Assembly: GCF_040939455.1 (NCBI RefSeq)
Contig: NC_134106.1
Span: 44,042,001-44,106,000 of the forward strand
Origin: Microcebus murinus
Taxonomy: Eukaryota; Chordata; Mammalia; Primates; Cheirogaleidae
Length of the DNA: 64,000 bases
Direction of reading: 5' to 3'
Shown piece after piece: positions 36,546 to 48,611 of this stretch. The notes below the pieces were generated by a model, which did no database searches, was not told where the DNA came from, and saw only the letters and a list, made by a program, of their open reading frames with translations. Position 1 is the first letter of the stretch; each line of letters opens with the position of its first letter. The position numbers were made by a program, and so were the translations under genes.

Positions 36546-36699
36546 AAATTCTTACAATACTCTTACAATATTCATATGGCTTACTGGTGATCACTGAAGT
36601 GTTACCAAAAATAATGGCAAAGAATGACATACCCAAGATCTGCGGTAGACACTATAAATGGAGACTTCTTCTCTTTTTTCTTCATATAGGTAAAAGAGA

Positions 36700-37150
36700 C
36701 AAGTCTTGGGGAGATTGGGCCCCGCCCTAGCCCTGAGGCTGAATCATGATTGGCGCAAGCCAAATATTTCCTTTTATTGTGATTGGTTTAGGCTCCATGT
36801 TGACCAATGATCTGTAAGGAGAAACCTGCTGGGGGCCTCTGGAAATAGTTTCTCTCTGAACAGAAAGAGATTTACAGATGATTCCCTCTTCCATTAAAAT
36901 TGTCACCTGAATGCGATGCCCAGGGCAGACCGAGAACTTTGCAACCAGGAGGGAGCAAGTCAGAGAACAAATGCTAAATATGGCAGAGAAGACAAATGGA
37001 AACACTTGGGTCCTGGATGACGATGTTGAGCAACAGACTTAACCAACTCCGGCATGCCCTACCTAAGAACATGTTCTGTGAGAGAACATGTATTCCTATT
37101 GTTAAGCCACTTTCAGATATCTTTTCTGTTATTTTCAGCTGCGGGTATCT
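36700..37150 (+). mobile_element. Old LTR-like repeat
   Basis: 'cctgctgggggcctctggaa', 'gggtcctggatgacgatgtt' and 'gttaagccactttcagatat' are parts of a known old mammalian LTR-class repeat. An AATAAA-like signal has been lost. Family unresolved. Confidence 0.45.
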
Positions 37151-38383
<1,233 letters not shown>

Positions 38384-39246
38384 ATACTTTTCATATAAGA
38401 ACTGGAAAAGATGAGATGTTTAGCATTGGATCCTTGCACTGTATCTGGTCTTCTTGATGTATGTTGAGTGGGGGAGGTGGTAAGAAGAAGGCTGGTTCTC
38501 ATTGTTCCGTTTTAAAATAACCTGACAGCACAAATTACTGGCATGGCTTTCGCCACATTGGCACACATAGGCTATTTCTATTGATCTCTAAACTTGAAGA
38601 GTCCATGACCTCATCTGAAGTATGCTTTTTAATAATTCACTCCATTTAAGGGCCCATTAAAATGTCAGAACTGTCATAAGCCTTGTAAACACTTAGTTAC
38701 CTCTAATGTCTTCAAAATAATAATGCATTATTGATGAACCCTTGGCTCACAATCACTTTGCTTCCATCTGACAAAGCCAAAACCCCACATGCTTTCTCTG
38801 CAACCCAGACATGTTCATCCCACTTCCACCAGGATGCTTTGTTCCTGGGCCTCCTGGGTTCTTCCAAAGAGTTTTTTGGCACCTTCTCTTGCCCCAAGCC
38901 AAGAAGATTAACTTCTGGGGTGACTTATCTCAAAGAGGAAACTACTAGCACAGTATGATTCTAAATTTGCCTGGAAAGCAGATCACAGGAACTAGGACCT
39001 TGGGCCACCTGAGCATGCAAAAGTAAGAAGATGCTGGGCAGTTAGGAACCCACAGCTAGCTGACACATGTGCTTCTTTGGTGTACAGGCTGTCTCCTACA
39101 GAAATATCTGGGAAAGTTCAAGCACACAAACTTGATTTCAGGTGCCTTTTCAATGGAGCAGGAGTATAAGGAGAAGCATTCATTTGAGTATCTATGAAAC
39201 CAATAAAATGACAAAAATTCTGTAAAGTATGGGGCTTCTCCCTAAA
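38384..39246. other. Unassigned DNA, no gene seen
   Basis: Short overlapping frames on both strands near 38712-38958 resemble no known protein. Confidence 0.5.
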
Positions 39247-39423
39247 AGTAGGATTGCCAAGTAAAATACAGGATTCCTAGTAAAATTTGAATTTCAGATA
39301 AATGACAAATAATTTTTAGTAAAAATATATACTCAATATTGCATGGGAAACACACTAAAAAATTATTTGAAATTAAAACTCAACATGCCCTCTTGTATTT
39401 TTATTTGCCAAATCCAGCAACCC
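39247..39423. mobile_element. Palindromic DNA-transposon relic
   Basis: The left arm 'ggattgccaagtaaaataca ... gaatttcagataaatgacaa' is imperfectly mirrored by the right arm 'attatttgaaattaaaactc ... tatttgccaaatccagcaac'. The arms meet near 39340. This forms a long imperfect hairpin of about 175 bp with no coding capacity. A single arm of the same family lies at 88-150. Confidence 0.7.
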
Positions 39424-39485
39424 TTGTTAAAGTCCAAATTTGAATGCCTCACCTAACATTAAAAATGCCGGTGGTGGTGGTAGCT

Positions 39486-39632
39486 TAGTGGTCCCCAGTC
39501 CTGGCTACACATTCGTAGCCTGTGGTTGCTTGGACTCACCTTTTAGAGTAGCTAAATCAGTCTCTGGAGTGCTCCGCGGGGTTCCCAGTGGGCGTCCAGG
39601 ATTCAGAACCACTGAACTAGAGGATTGTAATG
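39486..39632 (+). mobile_element. MER5A-like hAT relic
   Basis: The left end 'agtggtccccagtcctggct' and the right end 'aggattcagaaccactgaac' match a diverged short hAT element. Confidence 0.55.
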
Positions 39633-40489
39633 GCTCCCATGTGGCATCTCAGAGGGGCACATGTGACACATATCAAGGGGTGTCTCAGGATCTAGTGGCA
39701 GAAAAATTATATGTATTTTTAAAAGCATATTCAACATTTTAATATAACTTTATATTTGAAAAATATAACGTTTTTTATATTATAAACTACAAAAAAATTA
39801 AGGAGGACTGGGAGAGTCAAATCTAGACGACTAAAAGAGATAATGAAACCCAGGGTCCAGGACCTGGGGCAAGTCCTAGATGGGGCAAAGGCCCTGGGAA
39901 CAAGGAACAGGGTAAGGAGCCATGTACGAGGCAGGTGGGATTAAATAGATGCACAGTTCCCAGGTCAGAGGGGAGCACAGACTAGAGTTCAGGAACGCAG
40001 ACAACAAGAGCTAGGACCTTGGGCCAAGAATCTAGACAGTCGCCAGCCAGGCTCTAGCCCATACACAAGTGATCCTGTAGTCCTGCTGGTCGCAGGACTT
40101 GTGAGGGCATCCAGGGTTCACAGGTGACACAGATGTGAGCATTTGGCTAGAGCGGGGAACAGAACTACAGAGAAGGGCAATTGGGAAATTCGCTTCTCTG
40201 AGTGCACTCCAGCTGACCTGCACCTGTGGTGATCTGAAATGAAGTTGACACTTAGAAAGCACAGCTTTTAGTCCTGTGTACTTTAAGAATGTTGGGTGAC
40301 GCTTATCAACCTCAAAGGTCTCTTCTAAAAGCAGGGAACATAAAATTATTTGCAGGGATGTGTAGACAGCATTTTAAAACATAAGATGTATGCCAAAGAA
40401 ATGGAATGTGCTCTGCAGGTGTCTTTATTGGTGACCATCACTTGCCCTGTACCAATCGCTGCTGACACATCCCCATGTCCCTCCATGTC
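39633..40489. other. Unassigned DNA, no gene seen
   Basis: Only short frames are present, such as the minus-strand frame at 40032-40262. No repeat family was recognised. Confidence 0.5.
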
Positions 40490-40615
40490 ACAGGCTGCCC
40501 CTAAGGCTCTTCTGTGCTCTCGTTTGTGTAGGTGACTTGTTTATAGGAAAGTGGGGACCCAGTGCCTGGCACTGCACCCTGCAAAGTGGATGCTCAGTGA
40601 ATACTTGCTGTCTTA
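40490..40615 (+). mobile_element. L2 LINE 3' end
   Basis: 'cccagtgcctggcactgcac' and 'gatgctcagtgaatacttgc' match the L2 3' end. Confidence 0.55.
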
Positions 40616-40724
40616 ATTGGACTAAGAAATCTATACAGATGTCCCTCCTTCTGCAACAGTTTTCGGTATTCCACACACTGTATGTCTTTATTTTCTCTCT
40701 CATCTACATTGGTTTAAGCCTTGT

Positions 40725-40915
40725 ATTTACTAGCTGTGTGGCCTCAGACGTGTGATTTAACTTCTTAAAGCCTCAGCGTACCCATCATATAAATTGGCAG
40801 TGGTAGTGGTATCTACTTCACAGGGTTGTTGTAAGGATTAAATCAGATTATAGAGGAAAATCCTTAGCTCAGTACCTGACACACTATAAGCACTTAGAAA
40901 ATATACGCTGTTATT
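40725..40915 (+). mobile_element. MIR SINE
   Basis: 'tactagctgtgtggcctcag', 'cacagggttgttgtaaggat' and 'gtacctgacacactataagc' appear in MIR order. Confidence 0.9.
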
Positions 40916-41918
40916 AGAAAGATCGCCACTCCACTCAGCCACTGACCCAGCAAGGTCCCTGACTCGGACTTACGCATTCCATGCCACCCCCAATCCAAGT
41001 ACCCACAGACAGGTTTGCACTGATTGCCACAGCCCCAGAGCAGAGGCTGGGCATTCTCAAGTCACCCGCCGCCTCAGGATCCGCGGAAAGGAGTCACAGA
41101 TATCCCACAGCTCTCACTGAGTACACAACAATAGAGGTTATCTCCCATTTGCTAATCCCCCTCCGTCTCCATTTTCTGTCCTAGGTCTATATTTTCCTAA
41201 GATTTCTGTTCTCCTAACAAAATAGCATCATGCTTTTATAATCTTTATGCAAAAAGCCTTAAACCATTCCAACCCATTCCCCAAAGGCATAAAAGTAAAG
41301 CAAAAGCCATATGGCACTAGAATGAAAGTCAGCATATTGTTGTGTTGTATAATTCACCATTATTATAAATGATTTCTCAGTGATATTATGGTATTAACCC
41401 ACTCTAGCGTGCAATGATTCATTGTAGTTCTAAGTTTTCCTTTGAAGCCCAGCTGGCTGTCTTTCGAGTGGAGCTCAGCGGAATTTAGCCACACAAACAT
41501 TATATTGTCAGCACCGTTCCCCCGCCCAACCTCACGGAAACTGCCTGTTTAGGACCATTGTGGCTCTTAGCACACAAAAAATGTGGCAACTCCATATCCA
41601 CAAGATCCCATCTTAATTTATGGAGGTAATCAGTTCCATCCATCCTTAAAGACATCTGACCTTGTCACTCAAATGATACTAGAAAATCTTAAGTCCAGTG
41701 CCCAGCTTCCTAATTTAATTTGCAAATTCAAGGGTAGTGTGAATGGAAGTCACAAGAGAGATTGTGGAATTTCCATCAATTAATGGGGAAGATGTCAATT
41801 TCCCTTCCTTTCAAGGAAGGAACTTAGTATTTAACATATATGTCAATGTACATTAAACAACTAAGTAGGAAACATTTATGTATATATAAGCAACATCATG
41901 TATGTACATACACAAATA
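40916..41918. other. Unique DNA, no gene recognised
   Basis: The block at 41330-41560 is free of recognised repeats and has several CpGs ('ctagcgtgcaatgattcatt', 'ctttcgagtggagctcagcg'). It might be conserved noncoding DNA. Frames are short. Confidence 0.4.
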
Positions 41919-41929
41919 TGTATCTGTCA

Positions 41930-41933
<4 letters not shown>
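41919..41933 (+). repeat. Alu target-site duplication, left copy
   Basis: The 15-mer tgtatctgtcatctt recurs exactly at 42278-42292, on the other side of the minus-strand Alu. Confidence 0.97.
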
Positions 41934-41962
<29 letters not shown>

Positions 41963-42277
41963 AGACAGAGTCTCGCTTTCTTGCCTAGGCTAGAGTGAGT
42001 GCCGTGGCGTCAGCCTAGCTCACAGCAACCTCAAACTCCTGGGCTCAAGCGATCCTCCTGCCTCAGCCTCCCGAGTAGCTGGGACTACAGGCACGAGCCA
42101 CCATGCCCGGCTGATTTTTATATTATATATATTAGTTGGCCAATTAATTTCTTTCTATTTTTATGGTAGAGATGGGGTCTCGCTCAGGCTGGTTTTGAAC
42201 TCCTGACCTTGAGCAATCCGCCCGCCTCGGCCTCCCAGAGTGCTAGGATTACAGGCGTGAGCCACCGCGCCCGGCCT
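41934..42277 (-). mobile_element. Full-length lemur-type Alu, minus strand
   Basis: A poly(T) start is followed by the complement of both monomers, ending 'ccaccgcgcccggcc'. The extended linker is seen as 'atatattagttggccaatta'. The perfect 15-bp TSD and the retained CpGs indicate a young insertion. Confidence 0.96.
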
Positions 42278-42292
42278 TGTATCTGTCATCTT

Positions 42293-44311
42293 GATGACCC
42301 CAATCTCACAGCTCCTTGGACTCACTCAGCCTTGTAAAACTCAAGTAAAATAATTCAAACAACCATACACAATTGAGAGAGAGACAAGCAGCCCCTGGCA
42401 TCTTGGAACCCGCCTGCCTGGTGCTATCAGCCAGGCCTTGGTGTTCTTCTGCTGAACACGAATGACTTTATCAGCATCAGACAAGGCCACTCTGTGGCCA
42501 TGACAGATCAAGACAAAAACAAGACCACTGTACATGGGTCAACAGAGCCAAAACATGAACATCATCCAACCCACAAAATACAGATGCTCCCCCCTCCCAG
42601 CTGACATGGGTAACTGCTGCTTCTTTACCATGAAAACTTCCCCTTCACCTTTAAAAAAAATCAACTACCAAAAAGCAGATTAATTGGAGAAAAGACAAAC
42701 CAATGTATTTGATCATAGTTTTACATGATATAGGAACCCCTCAAGGGGATGCAGAAGCTAATATACCGTCTGAGCTTACAAAAAGAATGGGGCTTGGATC
42801 TTGGCAAAACAGGTTTTGGAAGGGACAGAGGAGGAATTCTGTTGAGGGACTAAAGTGATTACTAGGGAGAATTCAAAGGCTTGAAGAACATCCAATGGTC
42901 TGGGACAAAGTTTGTTGGGCCCATAGAAGAGATAGTGGTTTATGATAAAAGTCTATTCAGGTTTGTTGACAGACTTTAGTCTTCCTGTGATATGGATTCA
43001 GTTCATGAAAACTCAGGGAAAGGACTGAGGTGATTTTTCTTTTTTGGTTGGTCTGGACTTCAGGCAGACAAGGGACTTTCAGAAAACAACTTTATCCCGT
43101 GCTTTGGGAGAGACGGTGGGGGGGGTGGGGTGTGGTGCCTTGTGGCTCCTTTTTCTGTTCAGTGTGTACAAAGTGCCATATTTGGGGGTATCAGCTTCTG
43201 AGCCCCAGTGGAAGCTGGGACTCACTTGCCCGTGGCAAGGCTCAATCAGTTCCTATGGTGCCCAGTTTGTCTGGAGGAGCTCAGCACAGGAGAAGACGCC
43301 TGCGGGAGCCCAGCCAAAGGTGGAGCGAGCCAAGGCCCAGAGGAGAGGCAGCTCCGGGATGAAGGCAGAGAAGCCAGTGCCCCGGGAGTCACATAGAACT
43401 GCCACAAAGAACGCCGAGACCACAATCACAAACAGGACAGTTCTAGCAAGTCAGGGTCAACACAGAGGAGGAAAGGTGGTTGATGGGAATGACAGAGCAA
43501 AGAGTGGCCCAGGAACAGAAACCAGCTGAGGGCAAGGAGTGGAAACCACACAGGTAAATGGTACTTACCCTGGTACCAGAGCCAGAAACCATGGGTCCTA
43601 CAGGACATGGATGCAGCTTCTTACCTGTCAATGCACCTTTTAACCAGAAAATCCACTTGTGAATTTGAAGACCCCTGATATTTTTGCAGGGAGGACCTCA
43701 TTTCTGCAGAGGCCAAAGACAAACTATGATGTATGAAGCCAGGCAAGCTTGATGATGATGATGACGATGATGGATGATAATAAAAAATTGTTTTTAGCCA
43801 GAATTTGAGACAGCACCCCATTTTGGCTAATGCTTTTTCAGCACCTTTACTCCTAGTCCATATGTTTCCTCAAATAGAGGTCTGTCAGTGTGCATTTGTT
43901 ATGTTTCCCTGAAGTTAAATTTGTTGTCACTGATTTTTAAGCTTAAGACAGCATCGCTGGTATGTTTATGTTGTGGTGTTTATTTTCAGAGGTAGAACTA
44001 CAATAAATGAAGCATATTTTCCCTTCAGTAGAAAAGGAAATACTATATTTATTCATAAGTATGACTGGTTATTTTTAAAATGTTAAGACACAAATGTTAT
44101 AATTATTATACATTGCTGACAATAATTTTGAGTGTTTCTAGTTTAAAGACTGGAAGTAATATTCATGACATGAACTATACTTCAAACTGAATGTGGAATA
44201 AAAATGGATTTAAATAACCAGAGCCAACTGCATATCTAAGTAGTTCGTGCAAACCAGTTTAACTGTTTTATATTAGAGTTACTAGGAGGGGAAATCACCA
44301 CAATAAAAATA
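42293..44311. other. Unassigned DNA, some repeat-like, no gene supported
   Basis: The part at about 42660-43110 resembles an old interspersed repeat (AT-rich start, 'ggcttgaagaacatccaatg', 'gacttcaggcagacaaggga') whose family was not resolved. A G-rich run (gacggtggggggggtggggt) occurs at about 43111-43130. The 161-residue frame at 43044-43529 starts in that repeat and resembles no known protein. A short (GAT)n tract lies at about 43751-43778. Confidence 0.45.
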
Positions 44312-44530
44312 ATAAAGCTACTATTTTTGAGTACCTGTTTTATTCCAAGCGCTATAATGCATGTTTTATATGTGTTCTCTTATTTAATACTCCCAAGAAG
44401 TGGGTAATATTAACATTATTTTGTAGATGAGGAAGCCAATGTGCACAGAGATTCAGTAATCTTCCTGAAGTCACACAGCTAGCAAGCGGCCAAATTAGGA
44501 CTGAGACTCGTATTTCTTCACATGAATCTA
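44312..44530 (-). mobile_element. MIR SINE, minus strand
   Basis: 'ttttattccaagcgctataa', 'gtagatgaggaagccaatgt' and 'agtcacacagctagcaagcg' follow reverse MIR order. Confidence 0.9.
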
Positions 44531-44608
44531 TATTTGTTTCCTGTATCTACATTGCTTCCTCACTCTCATTCTTTAGGGGGATGACAGGCAGGTACTTATT
44601 CTGGGCAT

Positions 44609-44622
44609 AAGACTTTGGTCAA
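44609..44622 (+). repeat. L1 target-site duplication, left copy
   Basis: The 14-mer aagactttggtcaa recurs exactly at 48598-48611. It delimits the L1 precisely, and the first L1 base is 44623. Confidence 0.98.
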
Positions 44623-46060
44623 GAGGAGATCAGATCAAGATGGCGGACAAGAAACACCGCCAGAAAGATTGTCTCTGCAGAAAAGACAGATTCTAGCAGA
44701 AATTAGAAAAAAGAAGCAAGAAGGCGAGCATACAGCAGACGAGAGCCGGAAGGAGGGTTACCTGAGACCCCAGGAGACTCCATGGGAGGAGGCTACGGAG
44801 GAGAACTGGAAGCTGAGACCGCCGGAGCAGCCCAGAGACCAGAAGAAAGGGTAGGTGGATAAATCACCTTTCCCCTCCCCTGCATTTGGGACTGCTGGTG
44901 GACTCCCCGGTGGGTGGAGAGACCCCCGGACAACAGCCCAGAGACAGCCGCCGCCAGCTAGCGGTGAGCCTGTAGCAGACACGGCACCAGACTCCCAAAT
45001 CCCTCAGGGCACCTCCATGTGCACAGACCCGAGCCCCGCGGCAGGGGCCATATTGCCTCCTCCTCCCCTCCGCCGACCCTACCCGCAGCTGCCCAGAGAG
45101 ACAATACAGCCACCAGCCAGAGGCACCTCCAGGGAACGGGACCTTCCCTTTTGGGATCCTACATCTGACTAAGGGGAACTCAGACAGTGAGCTCCCTACC
45201 CGCCAGCCCTACCAGGTGCTGCTGGCACGATGTTCCCAGGAGAACGGTACTGACTCAGAGGCTGAGAGACACAGACACAGCTTGGGCTCCCTGTTTGTGA
45301 ATTGGGACCAGAAATCCTCTCCCTGGTGGGGATACAGTTTGAACTCTGGGACCCAGAGTTCGGACCTGCAGACCAGATCCCATGCACCGAGGTCTAGCAT
45401 TGCCCGGGGCACAGAAGGGATATTTGTGAACAGCCTGCTGAGGTGTGTGTGCTTCCAGGGGCAGATCAGTGTCCTAGAGGGCAACCCTCCCCCCAAAGGG
45501 AGGCCGTGCGCCCAGCCCAGGCAGCGTTGCTGTGCAGGGAACCTCCCTGCAGGCATCACAGTCCGGGGAGGCCTGGTGGCGTGTGGTCTGGCCTGCTGGC
45601 AGAGGCCCAGGAGTAGCTGCGAAGTTGGGGAGAGTGGAAAGAAGCGAGGCCCACTCCAGACTGCGGGTCTCAGACAGCCCCACCCCCACAAGCAGACTTT
45701 CTGGCTGAGCGGGACCATTCCAGCCCTGCCCTGACAGCTTTTCCTGGAAGCAGAGAACAGAACTTTGATCCCTGCTAACGACATTGGTGGTGCCTGAGGG
45801 CAGGCTTACCCAACCCAGCTCCGCCCAGAACAAGAGCTGACAACAGGACACAAAAACAACAGCATAGTCTGTTCCTCCAAGCAAGCGCCACCTACTGACA
45901 GGGACGGCATCCTGCACAGCCTTTTAACGGCACCCACTGACTCATTATACAGGGAGTGGTCGAATCTCACCCACAGACACCACCTAACGGCTCAGAAACT
46001 AAACAAGGCATGTGAATACCCAAACAAAAACCTAAAGGAAAGAAACAACAACTGATTGAC
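44623..46060 (+). promoter_or_regulatory. L1 5'UTR / internal promoter
   Basis: The 5' untranslated region is about 1.4 kb, G+C-rich and CpG-containing. A YY1-type site CAAGATGGC lies at 44636-44644, close to the first base, the position where YY1 directs transcription start in human L1. The 5'UTR sequence otherwise differs from human L1. Long open frames occur on both strands (45216-45734 plus; 45209-45784 and 45474-45917 minus). None is recognised as a protein. Confidence 0.8.
44636..44644 (+). promoter_or_regulatory. YY1-type site at the L1 start
   Basis: CAAGATGGC matches the YY1 core (AAGATGGC) and lies 14 nt from the L1 5' end. Confidence 0.75.
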
Positions 46061-47054
46061 ATGGGAAGAAATCACCGAAGGAACTCAGGAAATATGAAGA
46101 ACCAAACGGAAAACACACCCCCAAAGAGGAGCACCAGCCCCCTAGAAACAGACACCAACCCAAATCAGGCAACCAAAATGACAGAAGAGAAATTTCGTAT
46201 GTGGATCATAAGAACACTCACCGAGCTGCAACAACAACTCAATAACCAACACAAAGAAACCACAAAAAAACCTCCAGGACCTGGAAAAAGAAATAGACAC
46301 AATGAAGAAAAGTTTAACCGAACTCCTGGAAATGAAGAATCAATTCAGGGAACTACAAAATACAGTGGGAAGTCTCAAGAACAGGGTAGATCAAACAGAA
46401 GAAAGAATCTCAGAGATTGAAGATAACACCCTCCAACTAAATAAAACCATCACAGAGATAGAGCAGAGAAACAAGAGAAAAGAGCAAAGCCTACAAGAGC
46501 TGTGGGATTATGTGAAGAAACCTAATGTGAGGGTCATAGGGTTACCAGAAGGGGAAGAGGACAACACCCAAGGGTTGGACAAGCTATTTGAAGATATAAT
46601 AGAGGAAAATTTCCCAGGCCTTGCTCAGAATCTCGATATACAAGTTCAAGAAGCTCAGAGGACCCCTGGGAGATTCAATGCAAACAGGAAGACGTCACGA
46701 CATGCAGTCATCAGACTGACCAAAATATCAACTAAAGAGGCCCTTCTTAGAGCTGTAAGACGAAAGAAGCAAGTGACATACAAGGGAAAGCCAATTTGAA
46801 TAACACCAGACTTCTCTAATGAGACTTTACAAGCAAGGAGAGACTGGGGCCCCATTCTCACTCTTCTGAAACAAAACAATGCCCACCCTAGAATCTTATT
46901 CCCTGCAAAACTAAGCTTCGTATATGAAGGAGAAATAAAGACATTCTCAGACAAGCAAAGGCTCAGAGAATTCACCAAGACAAGACCAGCCCTACAAGAA
47001 GTACTCAAAACAGTGTTATGCACAGAACACCATATTAAAAACTCACGAATATAA
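46061..47054 (+). pseudogene. LINE-1 ORF1p pseudogene
   Basis: ORF1p is the trimeric RNA-binding chaperone of the L1 particle. The first frame (46061 to about 46265) gives the N-terminal region. A frameshift in the A-run near 46263-46270 moves the rest into another frame. There a coiled-coil stretch with 'NRVDQTEERISEIED' and the RNA-recognition domain ('VRVIGLPEGEE', 'ITEIEQRNKRK') are clear from 46302. A TGA at 46797-46799 interrupts the C-terminal domain, at a position where CGA is expected, so it is probably CpG decay. The frame then continues to the natural stop at 47052-47054. Two lesions make it non-functional. Confidence 0.93.
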
Positions 47055-47093
47055 AAACAACCAAAACCCAAAGATTAAAGGCCAGATAATACA

Positions 47094-48029
47094 ATGGCTC
47101 AAGAGAAAAATCAAAGCAACAACATCCAACCCAACAGAATGAACAGTAACCTACCTTACCTATCAGTTCTCTCAATAAATGTGAATGGCTTAAACTCTCC
47201 ACTCAAGAGACATAGGCTGGCTGAATGGATAAGAAAATACAGGCCAAGTATATGCTGTCTTCAGGAAACACATCTAACCTGCAAGGATGCATATAGACTA
47301 AAAGTAAAAGGGTGGAGATCAGTATTCCAGGCAAGTGGAAGCCAAAAGAAGCCTGGCGTGGCAGTTCTAATTTCAGACGATTTAGTTTTTAAACCAACAA
47401 AAGTAGTAAAAGACAAAGAGGGTCATTATATAATGGTGAAGGACACACTTCAACAAGAAGAGATAACAATTTTAAATATATATGCACCCAACTTAGGTGC
47501 ACCCAGTTTCATAAAGCAAACCTTACTGGAGCTAAGCAAATGGATTAATAGCAACTCCATAATCACCGGAGATTTCAACACCCCACTGATGGCACAAGAC
47601 AGATCCTCCAAACAGAAAATTAATAAAGAAATAATGGACTTAAACAAAACCTTGGAACAACTGGGTCTGACTGACATCTACAGGACATTCTACCCACAAT
47701 CCACTGAATATACGTTCTTCTCATCAGCTCACGGGACATTCTCTAAGATTGACCATATCCTAGGACACAAAGTAAATCTCAAGAAATTTAAAAAAATAGA
47801 AATCATACCATGTACCTTCTCAGATCACAGTGGAATAAAAGTAGGAATCAACCCTAACAGAAACACACATTTCTACACAAAAACGTGGAAATTAAATAAC
47901 CTCCTACTAAATGATTACTTCATAAATGAAGAAATCAAGATAGAAATAAAAAAATTCTATACTCCTACACTGCTTGTGGGACTGCAAATTAGTACAACCT
48001 CTGTGGAAAGCAATATGGAGATACCTTAA
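47094..48029 (+). CDS. LINE-1 ORF2 endonuclease domain, truncated in-frame fusion (311 aa)
   Basis: The frame is fully open and encodes the APE-type endonuclease that nicks target DNA at TT/AAAA-like sites. Key residues are all present, each 15 positions later than in human L1: N29, E58 (in QETH), Y130, D160 and N162 (in GDFNT), D220 (in SKIDHILG), and D244/H245 (in FSDHSG). After about residue 288 ('EIKKFY') the deletion joins the 3' part of the L1, which adds about 23 residues ('TPTLLVGLQIS...') before a stop. Reverse transcriptase and the cysteine-rich C-terminus are absent. It could in principle make an endonuclease-only protein, but translation as a second cistron and expression are not shown. 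Confidence 0.85.
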   Translation: MAQEKNQSNNIQPNRMNSNLPYLSVLSINVNGLNSPLKRHRLAEWIRKYRPSICCLQETHLTCKDAYRLKVKGWRSVFQASGSQKKPGVAVLISDDLVFKPTKVVKDKEGHYIMVKDTLQQEEITILNIYAPNLGAPSFIKQTLLELSKWINSNSIITGDFNTPLMAQDRSSKQKINKEIMDLNKTLEQLGLTDIYRTFYPQSTEYTFFSSAHGTFSKIDHILGHKVNLKKFKKIEIIPCTFSDHSGIKVGINPNRNTHFYTKTWKLNNLLLNDYFINEEIKIEIKKFYTPTLLVGLQISTTSVESNMEIP

Positions 48030-48597
48030 AGCGATACAAGTGAATCTACCATTTGATCCAGCAATCCCATTGCTGGGCATCTACCCAAAAGATCCAATGA
48101 CACTCTACAAAAAAGACACCTGCACTCAAATGTTTATAGCAGCACAATTCATAATTGCAAGGCTGTGGAAACAGCCCAAGTGCCCATCAATCCAAGAATG
48201 GATTAATAAAATGTGGTATATGTATACCATGGAGTACTATTCAGCTCTAAGAAACAATGGTGATATAGCACATCTTATATTTTCCTGGTTAGAGCTGGAA
48301 CCCATACTATTAAGTGAAGTTTCCCAAGAACGGAAAAACAAGCACCACATATACTCACCAGCAAATTGGTATTAACTGAACAGCACCTAAGTGGTCACAT
48401 AGGTACTGCAGTAATAGGGTATTGGGCAGGGGGGAGGGGGGCGGGTATATACATATATAATGAGTGAGATGTGCACCATCTGGGGGATGGTCATGCTGGA
48501 GACTCAGACTTGTGGGGGGAGGGGGGAAATGGACATTTATTGAAACCTTAAAATCTGTACCCCCATAATATGCTGAAATAAAAAAATAAAATAAAAA
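47957..48597 (+). mobile_element. L1 3' region, 3'UTR and A-rich tail
   Basis: After the deletion junction the L1 resumes at 'actcctacactgcttgtggg'. The 3'UTR carries G-runs at about 48429-48443 and 48515-48526, capable of G-quadruplex formation as in other L1 3'UTRs. It ends at 'atgctgaaataaaaaaataa' and the tail, directly before the 3' TSD. Confidence 0.92.
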
Positions 48598-48611
48598 AAG
48601 ACTTTGGTCAA
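48598..48611 (+). repeat. L1 target-site duplication, right copy
   Basis: This is an exact copy of aagactttggtcaa at 44609-44622. Confidence 0.98.

Larger units (their letters stand above)
44623..48597 (+). mobile_element. LINE-1 with complete ends and a large internal ORF2 deletion
   Basis: All L1 parts are present in order: 5'UTR (44623-46060), ORF1 (46061-47054, broken), a 39-nt spacer, ORF2 endonuclease (from 47094), then 3' region, 3'UTR and A-rich tail. About 2.6 kb or more of ORF2, including reverse transcriptase, is missing at a junction near 47957. The flanking 14-bp duplication is perfect, which points to a comparatively recent insertion. It cannot move by itself: ORF1 is broken and RT is absent. 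Confidence 0.96.

Noticed and set aside
43044..43529. 161-residue plus-strand open frame
   Set aside because: It begins in repeat-like sequence, includes composition-driven R/G/K-rich text, has no recognisable domain, and overlaps two other open frames of similar quality.
47940..47970. Spliced-RNA origin of the L1 ORF2 deletion
   Set aside because: Compared with the related L1 at 1912-5098, the bases next to the junction are not GT at the left side and not AG at the right side, and there is a small filler. This fits a deletion or template jump better than splicing.
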